Assembly (NCBI GenBank): GCA_958295855.1
Contig: OY282383.1
Span: 3,018,481 to 3,082,480 of the forward strand
Reading direction: 5' to 3'
DNA: 64,000 nt
Source: an uncultured Poribacteria bacterium
GTDB taxonomy: Bacteria > Poribacteria > WGA-4E > WGA-3G
The translations under genes and the position numbers were made by a program. Within the stretch, counting starts at the first letter, position 1; every line of letters starts with the position of its first letter. Under the pieces are notes generated by a model. It saw only the letters and a program-made list of their open reading frames with translations. It searched no databases and was not told where the DNA came from. This document shows positions 7,799 through 15,795 of this stretch, piece after piece.

Positions 7799-8896
7799 CC
7801 TCTGTAATCGGCGAATTCGGGCCGGCGTGTCGTCATTCCGGATCTCCGATGAAAGAATACGAAGGCTCCGGTCTTCAATCGGCAGCTGAACCTTCACACC
7901 GCCGCGGCGATGCGATTCCCGAAGGGCAACAGCAATCTCTAACGCGGCACGTCCATCTTCGCCCGAGCATTTTGGCGAACTCCCGTTCTCGATGGCGTTA
8001 ATCAGGTCAGCGACAATAGTCAGTCCCATGCCTTGCATTCTCACTGGCCAAGGGAAGGGACATGTAGCGGGCACCCCGCGCCCACGCCGACCGCCGGGCA
8101 CCACCCGGATGAGCTCAAACGTTTCGGCATTATTGATCGAACGGATGCGTCCTGTTGTGCCGATGACATCCACCTCCCACGGTGCTGCGCCGCAAGGCGT
8201 GCTTCGGAGATACGCACGGACACCGTTATCAAAAACGAGGTAGCCGTTTCCCATCAGATCGTTTTCGCCCGCAGCGGCTGCGTCAGATTCCATTTCCCCG
8301 AAAACCCATTTAACATTCCCGCCCGCCATGTAGCGCAAAATATCAATAGCGTGGCTGCCGTTATGCGAAAGCCCGCATTGTGCATAGACTGTCACCTGAA
8401 GTACGTTGCCGATTTCACCAGCGTCAATCAGTTTTCGAGCTTCGCTAAAGAACGGATTCCAGCGACGCGCGCAATTGATTGCCAGTGCAACGCCCTCTGC
8501 TCGGCAGACATCCACCATCGCATCTGCCTCCGCAAGGCTGAGCGCGATCGGCTTTTCTGCCCAGATGGCCTTAACACCCGCCTGCACAACATCTTCCACG
8601 ATAGTCGCCCGCACTCTTGCGGTGGTGCAGACACTGACAATGTCCAGATTTTCCTTCTCCAGCATGTCACGATAGTCGCTGTAGATATGTTCTGAACTGA
8701 GTCCCCACCGTTCGCCGAAAATTGCGGCTTGTTCGGCGTGCAGATCGGCACCCGAAACCAGTTCCACGTTGGGCGCGGCATGGTAAGTTGGGCCATGACA
8801 ATAAGGCAGAAAAATTGAACCACCTTGTGTAATTTCGTCGTCAAATGTGCTCCCCATCCTTCCTAAACCGATTACGCCCGCTCGATAAGTTGACAT
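7793..8896 (-). CDS. Gfo/Idh/MocA-family oxidoreductase
   Basis: A 367-residue NAD(P)-dependent sugar oxidoreductase. The Rossmann motif is at the N terminus (AGVIGLGRMGSTF), followed by the family's EKPIALSLAEADAMV (the EKP lysine is catalytic) and a C-terminal substrate domain with NCARRWNPFFSEA and HAIDILRYM. It likely oxidises a sugar, inositol or sugar acid. The start has a GGAGG site 8 nt upstream. The last residues come from an inverted repeat, so the natural C terminus may have been longer. Confidence 0.9.
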   Translation of the reverse strand: MSTYRAGVIGLGRMGSTFDDEITQGGSIFLPYCHGPTYHAAPNVELVSGADLHAEQAAIFGERWGLSSEHIYSDYRDMLEKENLDIVSVCTTARVRATIVEDVVQAGVKAIWAEKPIALSLAEADAMVDVCRAEGVALAINCARRWNPFFSEARKLIDAGEIGNVLQVTVYAQCGLSHNGSHAIDILRYMAGGNVKWVFGEMESDAAAAGENDLMGNGYLVFDNGVRAYLRSTPCGAAPWEVDVIGTTGRIRSINNAETFELIRVVPGGRRGRGVPATCPFPWPVRMQGMGLTIVADLINAIENGSSPKCSGEDGRAALEIAVALRESHRRGGVKVQLPIEDRSLRILSSEIRNDDTPARIRRLQRI

Positions 8897-8949
8897 CTTT
8901 TTTCCTCCAAGAGACTTTTCAAATGAAAGGAGTTTTGGTAGCGATATGT

Positions 8950-9408
8950 TTACGGAACAGTATTAACGCTTAGCACAGAATCTGGTCCAAGAATACGATT
9001 TTTCAACAGTTTTCTGCGATACTTATCATCTTTCGCAAATTCGGAATTTACGCTTCCGCTGGCGACCCAGTGATAGGTACTCCGATGTTCCAAATCTTCA
9101 AGACTTTTTGCAGCACGCTTACGCCAACGCTTTAACCACCTTAATTTTGCGATGATGTTATCTATTTCACCTGTCCGTCCCTGATGAACCTCAACGTAGT
9201 AGACCTTTTCTCTATGGCCAAATACATAATCCCAACGGGGCGCATTCGGATACCTCTTTGCAAGACAAGCGTCTATATCCACACTTCCTGTCAAGTCGCG
9301 CGTTGAGATGACTCTTATTTTATTCCGATTTGTACCCAATGCCTGTAACCCGGCTTCTAGACACTCGGCAATTTCGGGACTACTCCGAACTGCATCAGCA
9401 AAATTCAA
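8950..9408 (-). CDS. Unknown small protein coupled to an AAA ATPase (possible nuclease-like effector)
   Basis: A 152-residue basic protein. It starts within the end of the ATPase gene (overlap 9405-9408), so the two are translationally coupled. The segment RWDYVFGHREKVYYVEVHQG has the pattern of an acidic strand followed by E-x-H, which might be a degenerate PD-(D/E)XK core, followed by KLRWLKRWRKRAAKSL, a strongly basic helix. No firm family assignment is possible. The gene order, ATPase then small acidic/basic partner, resembles two-gene defence modules (for example Septu or OLD-type pairs), but the partner does not show a recognised HNH or TOPRIM motif. Confidence 0.6.
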   Translation of the reverse strand: MNFADAVRSSPEIAECLEAGLQALGTNRNKIRVISTRDLTGSVDIDACLAKRYPNAPRWDYVFGHREKVYYVEVHQGRTGEIDNIIAKLRWLKRWRKRAAKSLEDLEHRSTYHWVASGSVNSEFAKDDKYRRKLLKNRILGPDSVLSVNTVP

Positions 9409-10553
9409 GATTCTCCCCTCCGTATAGCCTCAGAGAGAACCTCAGAAACTTTTGTGCTGAACGCTGTTAGTCCTCCGAAATCTGCGACCGCGTCATCAGG
9501 ATCTTCAGCATCTAGGGTTGAAATATCCTTGATGCTGTCATAACCAGAGAAATAATAGGTCTTGAATCTCTTTTTTTCAAGCACCGTTTTCGCCAATTCC
9601 TTGCAAAAGGGAGTCGCGGGTACATCTAACAATTTTAACAACGGTACTGGGCCAGCATGCCATTTGACCAATAATTGGGTTGCCCATACCAGGTTCAGTA
9701 TTTGTGACGAATGGGTAGAGATGATAACCTTGTAACCGCGCTTCAAAAGGTCTAAAAGCACGGTGAGCAGGACTGTAATCCCCTTTGGATATAACCCCAT
9801 TTCCGGTTCTTCGATAACAACCCAATTGAGATGATTTTTCTTTCGCGTACCGCCTGAAGGCATTAACCGGTACAAGCCCATTAAAAGCGGCACAAATTCT
9901 CTCTGGCCAGCCGACCAAACCATAAACGGCAGTTGGCTACCCGCAACGTCTAATACAATGCGTTTACGCAAGCCGGAACGATCCAGTTTAACTTTAGCCC
10001 CTCCAAAGATACGCTCACCAATTGCATCTCGGATGGTTTTATTCATGCGGCCTGTCTGCGGAAAGATTGCACCTTCACCAGAGCCCAAGCCTTGTTCCAT
10101 CAATAAGCGCAATTGTTCGCTGAATTGCTTAACAACGTACGGAGCACCGATTGCGTAATCTGTAAACGCGCGCGGCCATCCATCTTTGAGCGTCATCGCC
10201 CGGTGCGATGGAATCAGGAAAAGGGACTCCGTTTTTTTCTTACCTTTTTTGGATAACACTTTGTCAAGTTCAAACGCTTCGTTGTCCACGGTGATTTTTG
10301 TCGCAGCGGGATCCCAAATTCCCGCCATCCCTTCACCAAAATAGAGGGACAAAAAATTATCGGGCTTTCCGTGCCAATCAAAACCGTGTATTTTCAGGGT
10401 TCGGGCAATATCGTCTGCGTCCAAAATGAGTTTCACGAGTTGTAACAAAATGCTTTTTCCACTCGCTTGTTCGCCGACGAACACTGTCATATCCCCAAAG
10501 CAAATATCGGCTTCCAGGATTTGCCCTAACGAAGTGAGTCTAATGCGTTCCAT
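9405..10553 (-). CDS. AAA family ATPase (ABC/OLD-like)
   Basis: A 382-residue ATPase. Walker A GEQASGKSILLQL is near residue 30, a signature-like SAGQREFVPLLMGLYR near 215, Walker B NWVVIEEPEMGLYP near 245, and the H-loop VIISTHSSQIL near 275. The layout is that of AAA_21/AAA_15 proteins used in anti-phage modules. It has no fused TOPRIM domain, unlike full OLD nucleases. The start follows AAGGAA. The downstream 152-residue gene overlaps its end by four bases. Function as a defence ATPase is inferred from domain architecture and coupling. Confidence 0.75.
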   Translation of the reverse strand: MERIRLTSLGQILEADICFGDMTVFVGEQASGKSILLQLVKLILDADDIARTLKIHGFDWHGKPDNFLSLYFGEGMAGIWDPAATKITVDNEAFELDKVLSKKGKKKTESLFLIPSHRAMTLKDGWPRAFTDYAIGAPYVVKQFSEQLRLLMEQGLGSGEGAIFPQTGRMNKTIRDAIGERIFGGAKVKLDRSGLRKRIVLDVAGSQLPFMVWSAGQREFVPLLMGLYRLMPSGGTRKKNHLNWVVIEEPEMGLYPKGITVLLTVLLDLLKRGYKVIISTHSSQILNLVWATQLLVKWHAGPVPLLKLLDVPATPFCKELAKTVLEKKRFKTYYFSGYDSIKDISTLDAEDPDDAVADFGGLTAFSTKVSEVLSEAIRRGES

Positions 10554-11080
10554 AATTGATTCCTTCCCTGCTCAGGGTTCTAAATCAGGAGGGCGAGGCT
10601 ACAAGTTTAGCACAGCAAACCTATCTTAATCTTCATTTTACCACAATTCCGTCTGCTACAAGGTCTTACCGGTATGTCTGTTCATAAGATTTTCTCGTAG
10701 ACGAATTCCAACCGCTTGGCTTGTGCTGGCACAATTGTGGGCTATTGATAAAACAGATGGTACCTGCCCTGCCATTCGCAAAGCCTGTTCGCATCGCCCA
10801 TGCCGTAGAGAGAGGACATGTGATAGATAGGACGGTAGGGGTCCGCCGCCCATGCCTCTCTCAGTTGTGTGTAGTAGCGCACCGTCTCATCCGTTTCAAG
10901 CACAGCAAGTTGTTCCGCCTCTGCCTCGGGATAGGTTTTGCCCTCTAATTTTTCCGATTTATCTGTCCTATCAGGGCCTCCGGAGAATACGGGAGGATAT
11001 GAACCCTCCCTTGTGTTAAGCGTTGAACTCAGGAGCTCGCTCCAACCGGGCGGGGCATGACTGGAGCTCGCTCCAATCTA
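10554..11080. other. Gap holding a decayed gene
   Basis: About 530 bases between the ATPase gene start and the GH32 gene end. The only recognisable content is the GH32 remnant described at 10742-11000, plus short inverted repeats such as CCTCCGG...GGAGG near 10978-10996. Confidence 0.6.
10742..11000 (-). pseudogene. N-terminal remnant of a second GH32 gene
   Basis: The minus-strand frame ending at TAG (10742-10744) reads RTDKSEKLEGKTYPEAEAEQ, LAVLETDETVRYYTQLREAW, AADPYRPIYHMSSLYG and MGDANRLCEWQGRYHLFYQ, then stops. This aligns with RPIYHYINPEAMLNDPNGLC and FWQDRWHLFYQ in the intact GH32 gene just upstream on the same strand. The catalytic NDPNG box is altered to GDANR, and the rest of the gene is missing, so this is a dead duplicate. 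Confidence 0.75.
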
Positions 11081-12637
11081 TCAAGCATAGATGTTCTTCA
11101 TCTGCCAAGCATCCAGCGATTTGAGCTCGCAGGTTTGCCCTTGTGAACGCAACGACACACCGATGCTTTCTTCCTTGTCCGGATAGACGCGCATTGCAAC
11201 GCACTGCTTACCGTTGGCGAAGACCTCCACGACGCTTTTGTCAACGAATACCCTTAACTTGAGCGTTTCGTCTTGTGCAATGGAAACCGCGCCGGTTTCA
11301 GGTGCGCGGGAAAGTACGTCTGGTGCAATCGATGAATACGATGAATCGATTGTGAGTAGACTGTCGCGAACGCGGTTGGGTATATCTGGATTCCGCATGC
11401 CGCGTTCTCTGAAGAAAGCAACACGCGTGAACTCCTCCTTCTGTGGTGAACGCAGGACGTTCAGTTCAACCATCGGTGCGGATTTTGGGTCGATTTCGAG
11501 CGCAAGTTCCATGGCGTTGCCTGTTATGCCTTCCAACACGACCTCCTCGTTTGCAGGAAGCGTCCGCGCGCCAACGTGCTGATGTGCATAGCGCAACGAT
11601 TCAATGTCGCCAGCTGGTTCAATGCCAACTTCGTCTTTTGACAGGAGTGTCAGACGGCGCGGCAATGTCATAATCTGGTTCCAGCCTTTGGTAGGCTTCG
11701 CAGGGTTCATGTTATAGATAACGATGAGCCCACCTTTGCCATCAGGTGCCGCAGAGGGGGCGTGGACACCGGCGGGGGATGCCGCACCGAAATTGTTCTT
11801 CGCACCTGCTGTCACGACGAACTTATCACGTTCGGTGTCATAATCGCCGAGCAGATACTGCCCGCCGCTCATGTGGCTGAAGAAAAGGAGCATGTGCCGG
11901 TCGCCGATGGGCCAAAAATAGGGACACGCACCATCATCGCCTACCAACGTGAACATATCGTCTTCAACAAACGGATGCAGATAGACCCAGTTTGCCAGGT
12001 CTGCTGAACGGAGCAGGAAATTCGCCCGAATCCGCTTGCCGCCAGGGCCGTGCGGGAGTGTGCCACCTGAAAGTGAGTAATACATGCCATTTTTTTTCCA
12101 GATGCACGGATCGAAGACGCGGTAGACCGGCGTAGTGCCGTCCGCGTGTTTCGCGGGGATGACTGCCTTGCCAGACACCTTCTCCCAATTCAGGAGCAAC
12201 GGGTCGCTGGAGACTGCCGCCATGTTCCCCACAACCGTACCGTGATACATCGCGATGACGCGATCTTCCTCTACAAGCGTCGAGCCTGAAAAACAGCATC
12301 TTTCTGGGTTTGGATAAATTGCGTAGGGCAGGTCGCGCCAGTGGACGAGGTCATCGCTAATCGCATGCCCCCAGTGCTGCCGTGTATCTTCCGGTGGATA
12401 CGCCTGATAAAAGAGATGCCACCGGTCCTGCCAGAAACAGAGCCCGTTCGGATCATTGAGCATCGCTTCCGGGTTGATGTAGTGATAGATGGGGCGGTGC
12501 GCATCGCCCTCGTACGCCTTCCGCGCCGCGTTGAGACGTTGCATCAGTGGATTTGTTTTCAACTGTGCTTCCTGCGCTTCCAGCGTCTCCGGGAACGTAT
12601 AATGTGGCACAAGCGAGGTATAGTCTTCGTTAGCCAT
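11081..12637 (-). CDS. Glycoside hydrolase family 32-like protein
   Basis: A 518-residue protein with the GH32 five-blade propeller and C-terminal beta-sandwich. The nucleophile box NDPNG (Asp62) is intact within NPEAMLNDPNGLC. The RDP transition-state box reads VFDPCIW, and the place of the EC acid/base box reads DDGACPYFWPIGDRH, with no canonical Glu. The C-terminal VFVDKSVVEVFANG is the typical sandwich-domain end. Classical members cleave fructosides; because two of three boxes deviate, the real substrate or activity may differ. Start ATG 12637 follows AGGAGAG. It has no clear signal peptide. Confidence 0.8.
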   Translation of the reverse strand: MANEDYTSLVPHYTFPETLEAQEAQLKTNPLMQRLNAARKAYEGDAHRPIYHYINPEAMLNDPNGLCFWQDRWHLFYQAYPPEDTRQHWGHAISDDLVHWRDLPYAIYPNPERCCFSGSTLVEEDRVIAMYHGTVVGNMAAVSSDPLLLNWEKVSGKAVIPAKHADGTTPVYRVFDPCIWKKNGMYYSLSGGTLPHGPGGKRIRANFLLRSADLANWVYLHPFVEDDMFTLVGDDGACPYFWPIGDRHMLLFFSHMSGGQYLLGDYDTERDKFVVTAGAKNNFGAASPAGVHAPSAAPDGKGGLIVIYNMNPAKPTKGWNQIMTLPRRLTLLSKDEVGIEPAGDIESLRYAHQHVGARTLPANEEVVLEGITGNAMELALEIDPKSAPMVELNVLRSPQKEEFTRVAFFRERGMRNPDIPNRVRDSLLTIDSSYSSIAPDVLSRAPETGAVSIAQDETLKLRVFVDKSVVEVFANGKQCVAMRVYPDKEESIGVSLRSQGQTCELKSLDAWQMKNIYA

Positions 12638-12924
12638 CGTTTCTCTCTCCTATGCGGGAAAATAGGTTCGTAGTAGGGGAACCATTCATTGCCCGTTAAT
12701 GTCTCTATGATTCTTTAGATACAGAGCATATCATAGAATTGGTTGCATGTCCAGAAAATTTTCTGTCTGACTCAGGATTTATAGGATTAAAAGATTTACA
12801 AGGTAATACGCATTAACTGAGGGCGGGCGGTTCATAAATCTTTTTTCGTGAGAAGGCGACACTTTTGTCGCGAGATCTGTTAGATTGCACCCTCTCCCTG
12901 AATAATGAGCCATTCTTATTTAAA

Positions 12925-12953
12925 TTGACATGATTTCTGGAATATGCTACAAT
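12925..12953 (+). promoter_or_regulatory. Strong sigma70-type promoter upstream of the UxuA-like gene
   Basis: TTGACA (12925-12930), 17-bp spacer, TACAAT (12948-12953). The predicted transcript starts near 12960, about 60 nt before the ATG at 13019. The rest of the 380-base divergent gap (12638-13018) shows no other feature. Confidence 0.65.
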
Positions 12954-13018
12954 GTACAGGTGTTTTCTTAGTGGTTCGCGTTGATTCGTACATTCAATCG
13001 CCAAAGGAGAACGAAACG

Positions 13019-14014
13019 ATGAATAGACATGAGAGAAAACAGCGCAAAAAGGCGGAGATGCACGTCGGTGTGCAAGGCATCGGGACATCCCCCAAGGAGC
13101 TGGCATTCCTCGTTCGCCACGGTGTCACGCACATGGATGCCTCTGTCGAAAACACCAAAACCGAAACTTTAATGCGGCATAAGGCAGAAGCGGCGGAGGC
13201 AGGCGTCAGCCTTGAGATGATTCACATTGGGCTTCCCAGGAGCATTACGCTTGCCCAAGATCCGCAGCGCGACAAGGATATTGATGCGGTTTGCAAGATG
13301 ATTGAAAATGCAGGAAAGGCAGGACTGCGAGGCTTAAATTATAATTTCTGCATTCTGAATCATCAGCGGACAGAGAGCACGCTGGGACGCGGTGGCTCCA
13401 GCTACAGCACCTTTGACCTCTCCAAGTTCGATAACGACACGCTAACAGAAGCAGGGGAGGTGAGCCGCGAAGAGGCATTTGACCGGATTGCCTATTTCAT
13501 CGAAGGGGTCATTCCGGTCGCTGAGGCAAACCAAGTCCAAATGGCGTGCCACCTGAATGACCCGCCGGCACCTGTCTTGAAAGGCGTTGAACGGTGGAAT
13601 TACCCGGTGTTCGAGGGCTTGAAACGCTTCGTGGAAATTGCTGATAGCCCGTATCACGGCTTTAATTTCTGCTGTGGCACGGCTTCAGAAGGCTTGGACG
13701 ACCCCGGCACTGAACTTTACGAAATTATCCACTATTTCGGCGAGCGGAAGAAGATTTTTAACATTCACTTTCGCAATATTCGCGGAGGATTGCACAACTT
13801 TCAAGAGGTGTGGCCCGACGAGGGCGACGTGGATATGCACAAGGTTGCACAAACGCTTCGAGATGTGGCATATCCCTACATGCTCATGCCCGACCACGCG
13901 CCATCGCACCCAGATGATACATCGCCGCCTGGCGTTTCTGGCCGCATCCGGCAGGCATGGGCGTTCCAATTCGGATACATCATCGCCCTGATTCAGGCGG
14001 CGAATTCGGAATAG
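13019..14014 (+). CDS. Mannonate dehydratase (UxuA)-like TIM-barrel enzyme
   Basis: A 331-residue TIM-barrel protein with UxuA-type segments: MACHLNDPPAP, FNFCCGTASEG (metal/substrate Cys-Gly-Thr), IFNIHFRNIRGG, WPDEGDVDM and the C-terminal LMPDHAPSHPDD. UxuA converts D-mannonate to 2-keto-3-deoxygluconate in uronate catabolism. The sequence retains the family's metal-ligand pattern but is shorter than classical UxuA, so the substrate could be another sugar acid. The ATG at 13019 follows AAGGAG; an upstream ATG (12944) overlaps the promoter region and is rejected. It precedes a sulfatase and a fucosidase on the same strand. Confidence 0.75.
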   Translation: MNRHERKQRKKAEMHVGVQGIGTSPKELAFLVRHGVTHMDASVENTKTETLMRHKAEAAEAGVSLEMIHIGLPRSITLAQDPQRDKDIDAVCKMIENAGKAGLRGLNYNFCILNHQRTESTLGRGGSSYSTFDLSKFDNDTLTEAGEVSREEAFDRIAYFIEGVIPVAEANQVQMACHLNDPPAPVLKGVERWNYPVFEGLKRFVEIADSPYHGFNFCCGTASEGLDDPGTELYEIIHYFGERKKIFNIHFRNIRGGLHNFQEVWPDEGDVDMHKVAQTLRDVAYPYMLMPDHAPSHPDDTSPPGVSGRIRQAWAFQFGYIIALIQAANSE

Positions 14015-14037
14015 TAGGTGGATTGGTTTCTGTTAGA

Positions 14038-14067
14038 TTGACACACTTCGTCAAAACGTATTTTAAT
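14038..14067 (+). promoter_or_regulatory. Possible weak promoter
   Basis: TTGACA (14038-14043), 18-bp spacer, TTTAAT (14062-14067), upstream of the second sulfatase. The match to the -10 consensus is poor and the leader would be about 245 nt. Confidence 0.3.
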
Positions 14068-14145
14068 GGTAAATTCAACCTGTTGAGCCTGCTGACAAAC
14101 TTGCCACGACATGGGCGAGCATCAAGTCTCAGTAATACCCCTGGA

Positions 14146-14203
14146 AGGGCAGGCACAAGGCACTGCCCCTACAATGTGTAAGGGCGGAGCCCTGTCTCCG
14201 CCC
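14146..14203. repeat. Two adjacent class 2 hairpins
   Basis: First, GGGCAG-GCACAAGGCA-CTGCCC (14148-14168), the same loop as at 15681; second, GGGCGGAG-CCCTGT-CTCCGCCC (14182-14203), the same sequence as at 25984. Both are intergenic hairpin repeats. Confidence 0.8.
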
Positions 14204-14235
14204 ACCTTCGTTGTGAGTTCGTTTTGTAAGGGCGG

Positions 14236-14275
14236 GAGGGTATGTTACCCCTGCTTTGCAGGGGCAAATACAATT
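14236..14275 (+). repeat. Class 1 palindromic element
   Basis: GGGTATGTTACCCCTGC-TTT-GCAGGGG with a degenerate right arm. It sits in the leader of the sulfatase gene; translating through it would give an artificial N-terminal extension from ATG 14242. Confidence 0.85.
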
Positions 14276-14319
14276 CCCCCGTCTCTGCACGCCTTCATTT
14301 GTATAAGATGGGAAAAACT

Positions 14320-15600
14320 ATGGCAAAGTCACCTAACATACTACTCATTCTCGCTGACGACCACGGTTATGGCGATATTTCAGCCCACAACGGGCCGTCA
14401 ATCCAAACACCGAACATCGACCGGATTGCTTCAGGCGGCGCGCGCTTTACGCGGTTTTATGCGAATTCTTCTGTCTGCTCGCCGAGCCGCGCATCCCTGA
14501 TGACAGGACGCTACCCCGACCGGGTGGGAGTGCCGGGGGTAATTCGCACCCATCCGGAAAACAGTTGGGGCCATTTTCGACAAGATGCTATCACACTCCC
14601 CTCAATGCTGAAGCAAAAGGACTATCATACATCCCTCATCGGAAAGTGGCATCTTGGACTGGAAACCGAGAATCATCCGGGCAGGCGTGGATTCGACCGT
14701 TTTCATGGCTTCCTCGGCGATATGATGGACGACTATTATACGCACCTTCGGCACGGCATCAACTACATGCGGCACGGCTTTGACACCATCGATGCGAGAG
14801 GACACGCGACAGATCTCTTCACGGAATGGAGTGTCGACTTCATTCGCGCGCAAGCACAATCGCCACAACCCTTTTTTCTTTACCTTGCCTACAATGCACC
14901 GCATACGCCGATCCAACCGCCTGATGAGTGGGTTGCGCGGGTGCAGGAACGCGAGCCGGATATTTCACCACAACGCGCCAAATATATTGCTCTTGTTGAG
15001 CACATGGATGCCGGTATCGGACGCGTGCTTGATACACTTGTTGAAACCGATCAGCTCTCCAATACGCTCGTTATCTACACCTCTGACAACGGTGGCGCAA
15101 TGAATGTCGGTGCCCACAATGGGCCGCTGCGGGGGCAAAAAGGCGATATGTACGAAGGCGGCATCAGAGTACCTGCATGTGCGATGTGGCCCGGACACAT
15201 CCCGGAGGGACATGTTACGGATAAGGTTGCGTTGCTCATGGATGTTTTTCCGACAGTGTGTGAGGTGGCTGGCGTACCTATCGCGCACGACATCGAGGGA
15301 CATTCAATTTGGCAGACACTCCAAGGCGAACAGCAGGACTTTTCCGAGCGCGTCCTTTATTGGTTGCGTAGAGAGGGAAGCCAACGTTTTCTCGGGCTGG
15401 CGCAGCACGCTGTCCGACGCGGGGATATCAAGTTGTTACACAACAGCCCCTTTGAACCGATGGAGCTCTATGACCTGTCAAGCGATCCGCTCGAAACAAC
15501 GAACGGTGCCCAGACAGAGACAGCACTCTTTAGAGAAATAAGTCAGTTATTTCAAGGAGAAACGCAGAAGGCGGGCAGTGTCCCATGGCAACGTGGATAA
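14320..15600 (+). CDS. Type I sulfatase (arylsulfatase A-like)
   Basis: A 426-residue sulfatase. The nucleophile motif C-S-P-S-R (Cys53) lies in NSSVCSPSRASLMTGRYP; metal-binding Asp residues are in ILADDHGYGD (13-14) and YTSDNGGAMN. The KWHLG segment and C-terminal LYDLSSDPLET are typical of the family. The ATG at 14320 begins MAKSPNILLIL with GGGA six nt upstream; the ATG at 14308 is also possible. No signal peptide is visible. It precedes the GH95 fucosidase, so removal of sulfate from fucose-containing glycans is a reasonable inference. Confidence 0.9.
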   Translation: MAKSPNILLILADDHGYGDISAHNGPSIQTPNIDRIASGGARFTRFYANSSVCSPSRASLMTGRYPDRVGVPGVIRTHPENSWGHFRQDAITLPSMLKQKDYHTSLIGKWHLGLETENHPGRRGFDRFHGFLGDMMDDYYTHLRHGINYMRHGFDTIDARGHATDLFTEWSVDFIRAQAQSPQPFFLYLAYNAPHTPIQPPDEWVARVQEREPDISPQRAKYIALVEHMDAGIGRVLDTLVETDQLSNTLVIYTSDNGGAMNVGAHNGPLRGQKGDMYEGGIRVPACAMWPGHIPEGHVTDKVALLMDVFPTVCEVAGVPIAHDIEGHSIWQTLQGEQQDFSERVLYWLRREGSQRFLGLAQHAVRRGDIKLLHNSPFEPMELYDLSSDPLETTNGAQTETALFREISQLFQGETQKAGSVPWQRG

Positions 15601-15613
15601 CCTAAATTTGCAT

Positions 15614-15660
15614 TAATGTAAGAAATAAAAAAGTTGTTTGCTAATCACTCACAACTTGGT
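15614..15660. repeat. AATGTAAGAAATAAAAAAGTT repeat (copy 1)
   Basis: AATGTAAGAAATAAAAAAGT followed about 15 nt later by TCACAACTTGG; the same two blocks occur at 51456-51499. On the minus strand AAGTTGT...ACAACTT followed by T-rich sequence resembles a terminator hairpin. Confidence 0.6.
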
Positions 15661-15680
15661 GTGAATCAGGTATAATACTG

Positions 15681-15706
15681 AGGGGCAGGCACAAGGCACT
15701 GCCCCT
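15681..15706. repeat. Class 2 hairpin repeat
   Basis: AGGGGCAG, 10-nt loop, CTGCCCCT; same loop as the copy at 14148. It lies between the sulfatase and the fucosidase genes. Confidence 0.8.
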
Positions 15707-15795
15707 ACATAAATTCCAATGCGTATCGCTGGTAAAAAAATACTTGGCGAAGCCTTCTATCGAAAGTTTGAGGATATAGGAAAACGATATAGACA

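Noticed and set aside
14242..14319. N-terminal extension of the second sulfatase
   Set aside because: The extra residues are encoded by a palindromic element and precede the conserved start.
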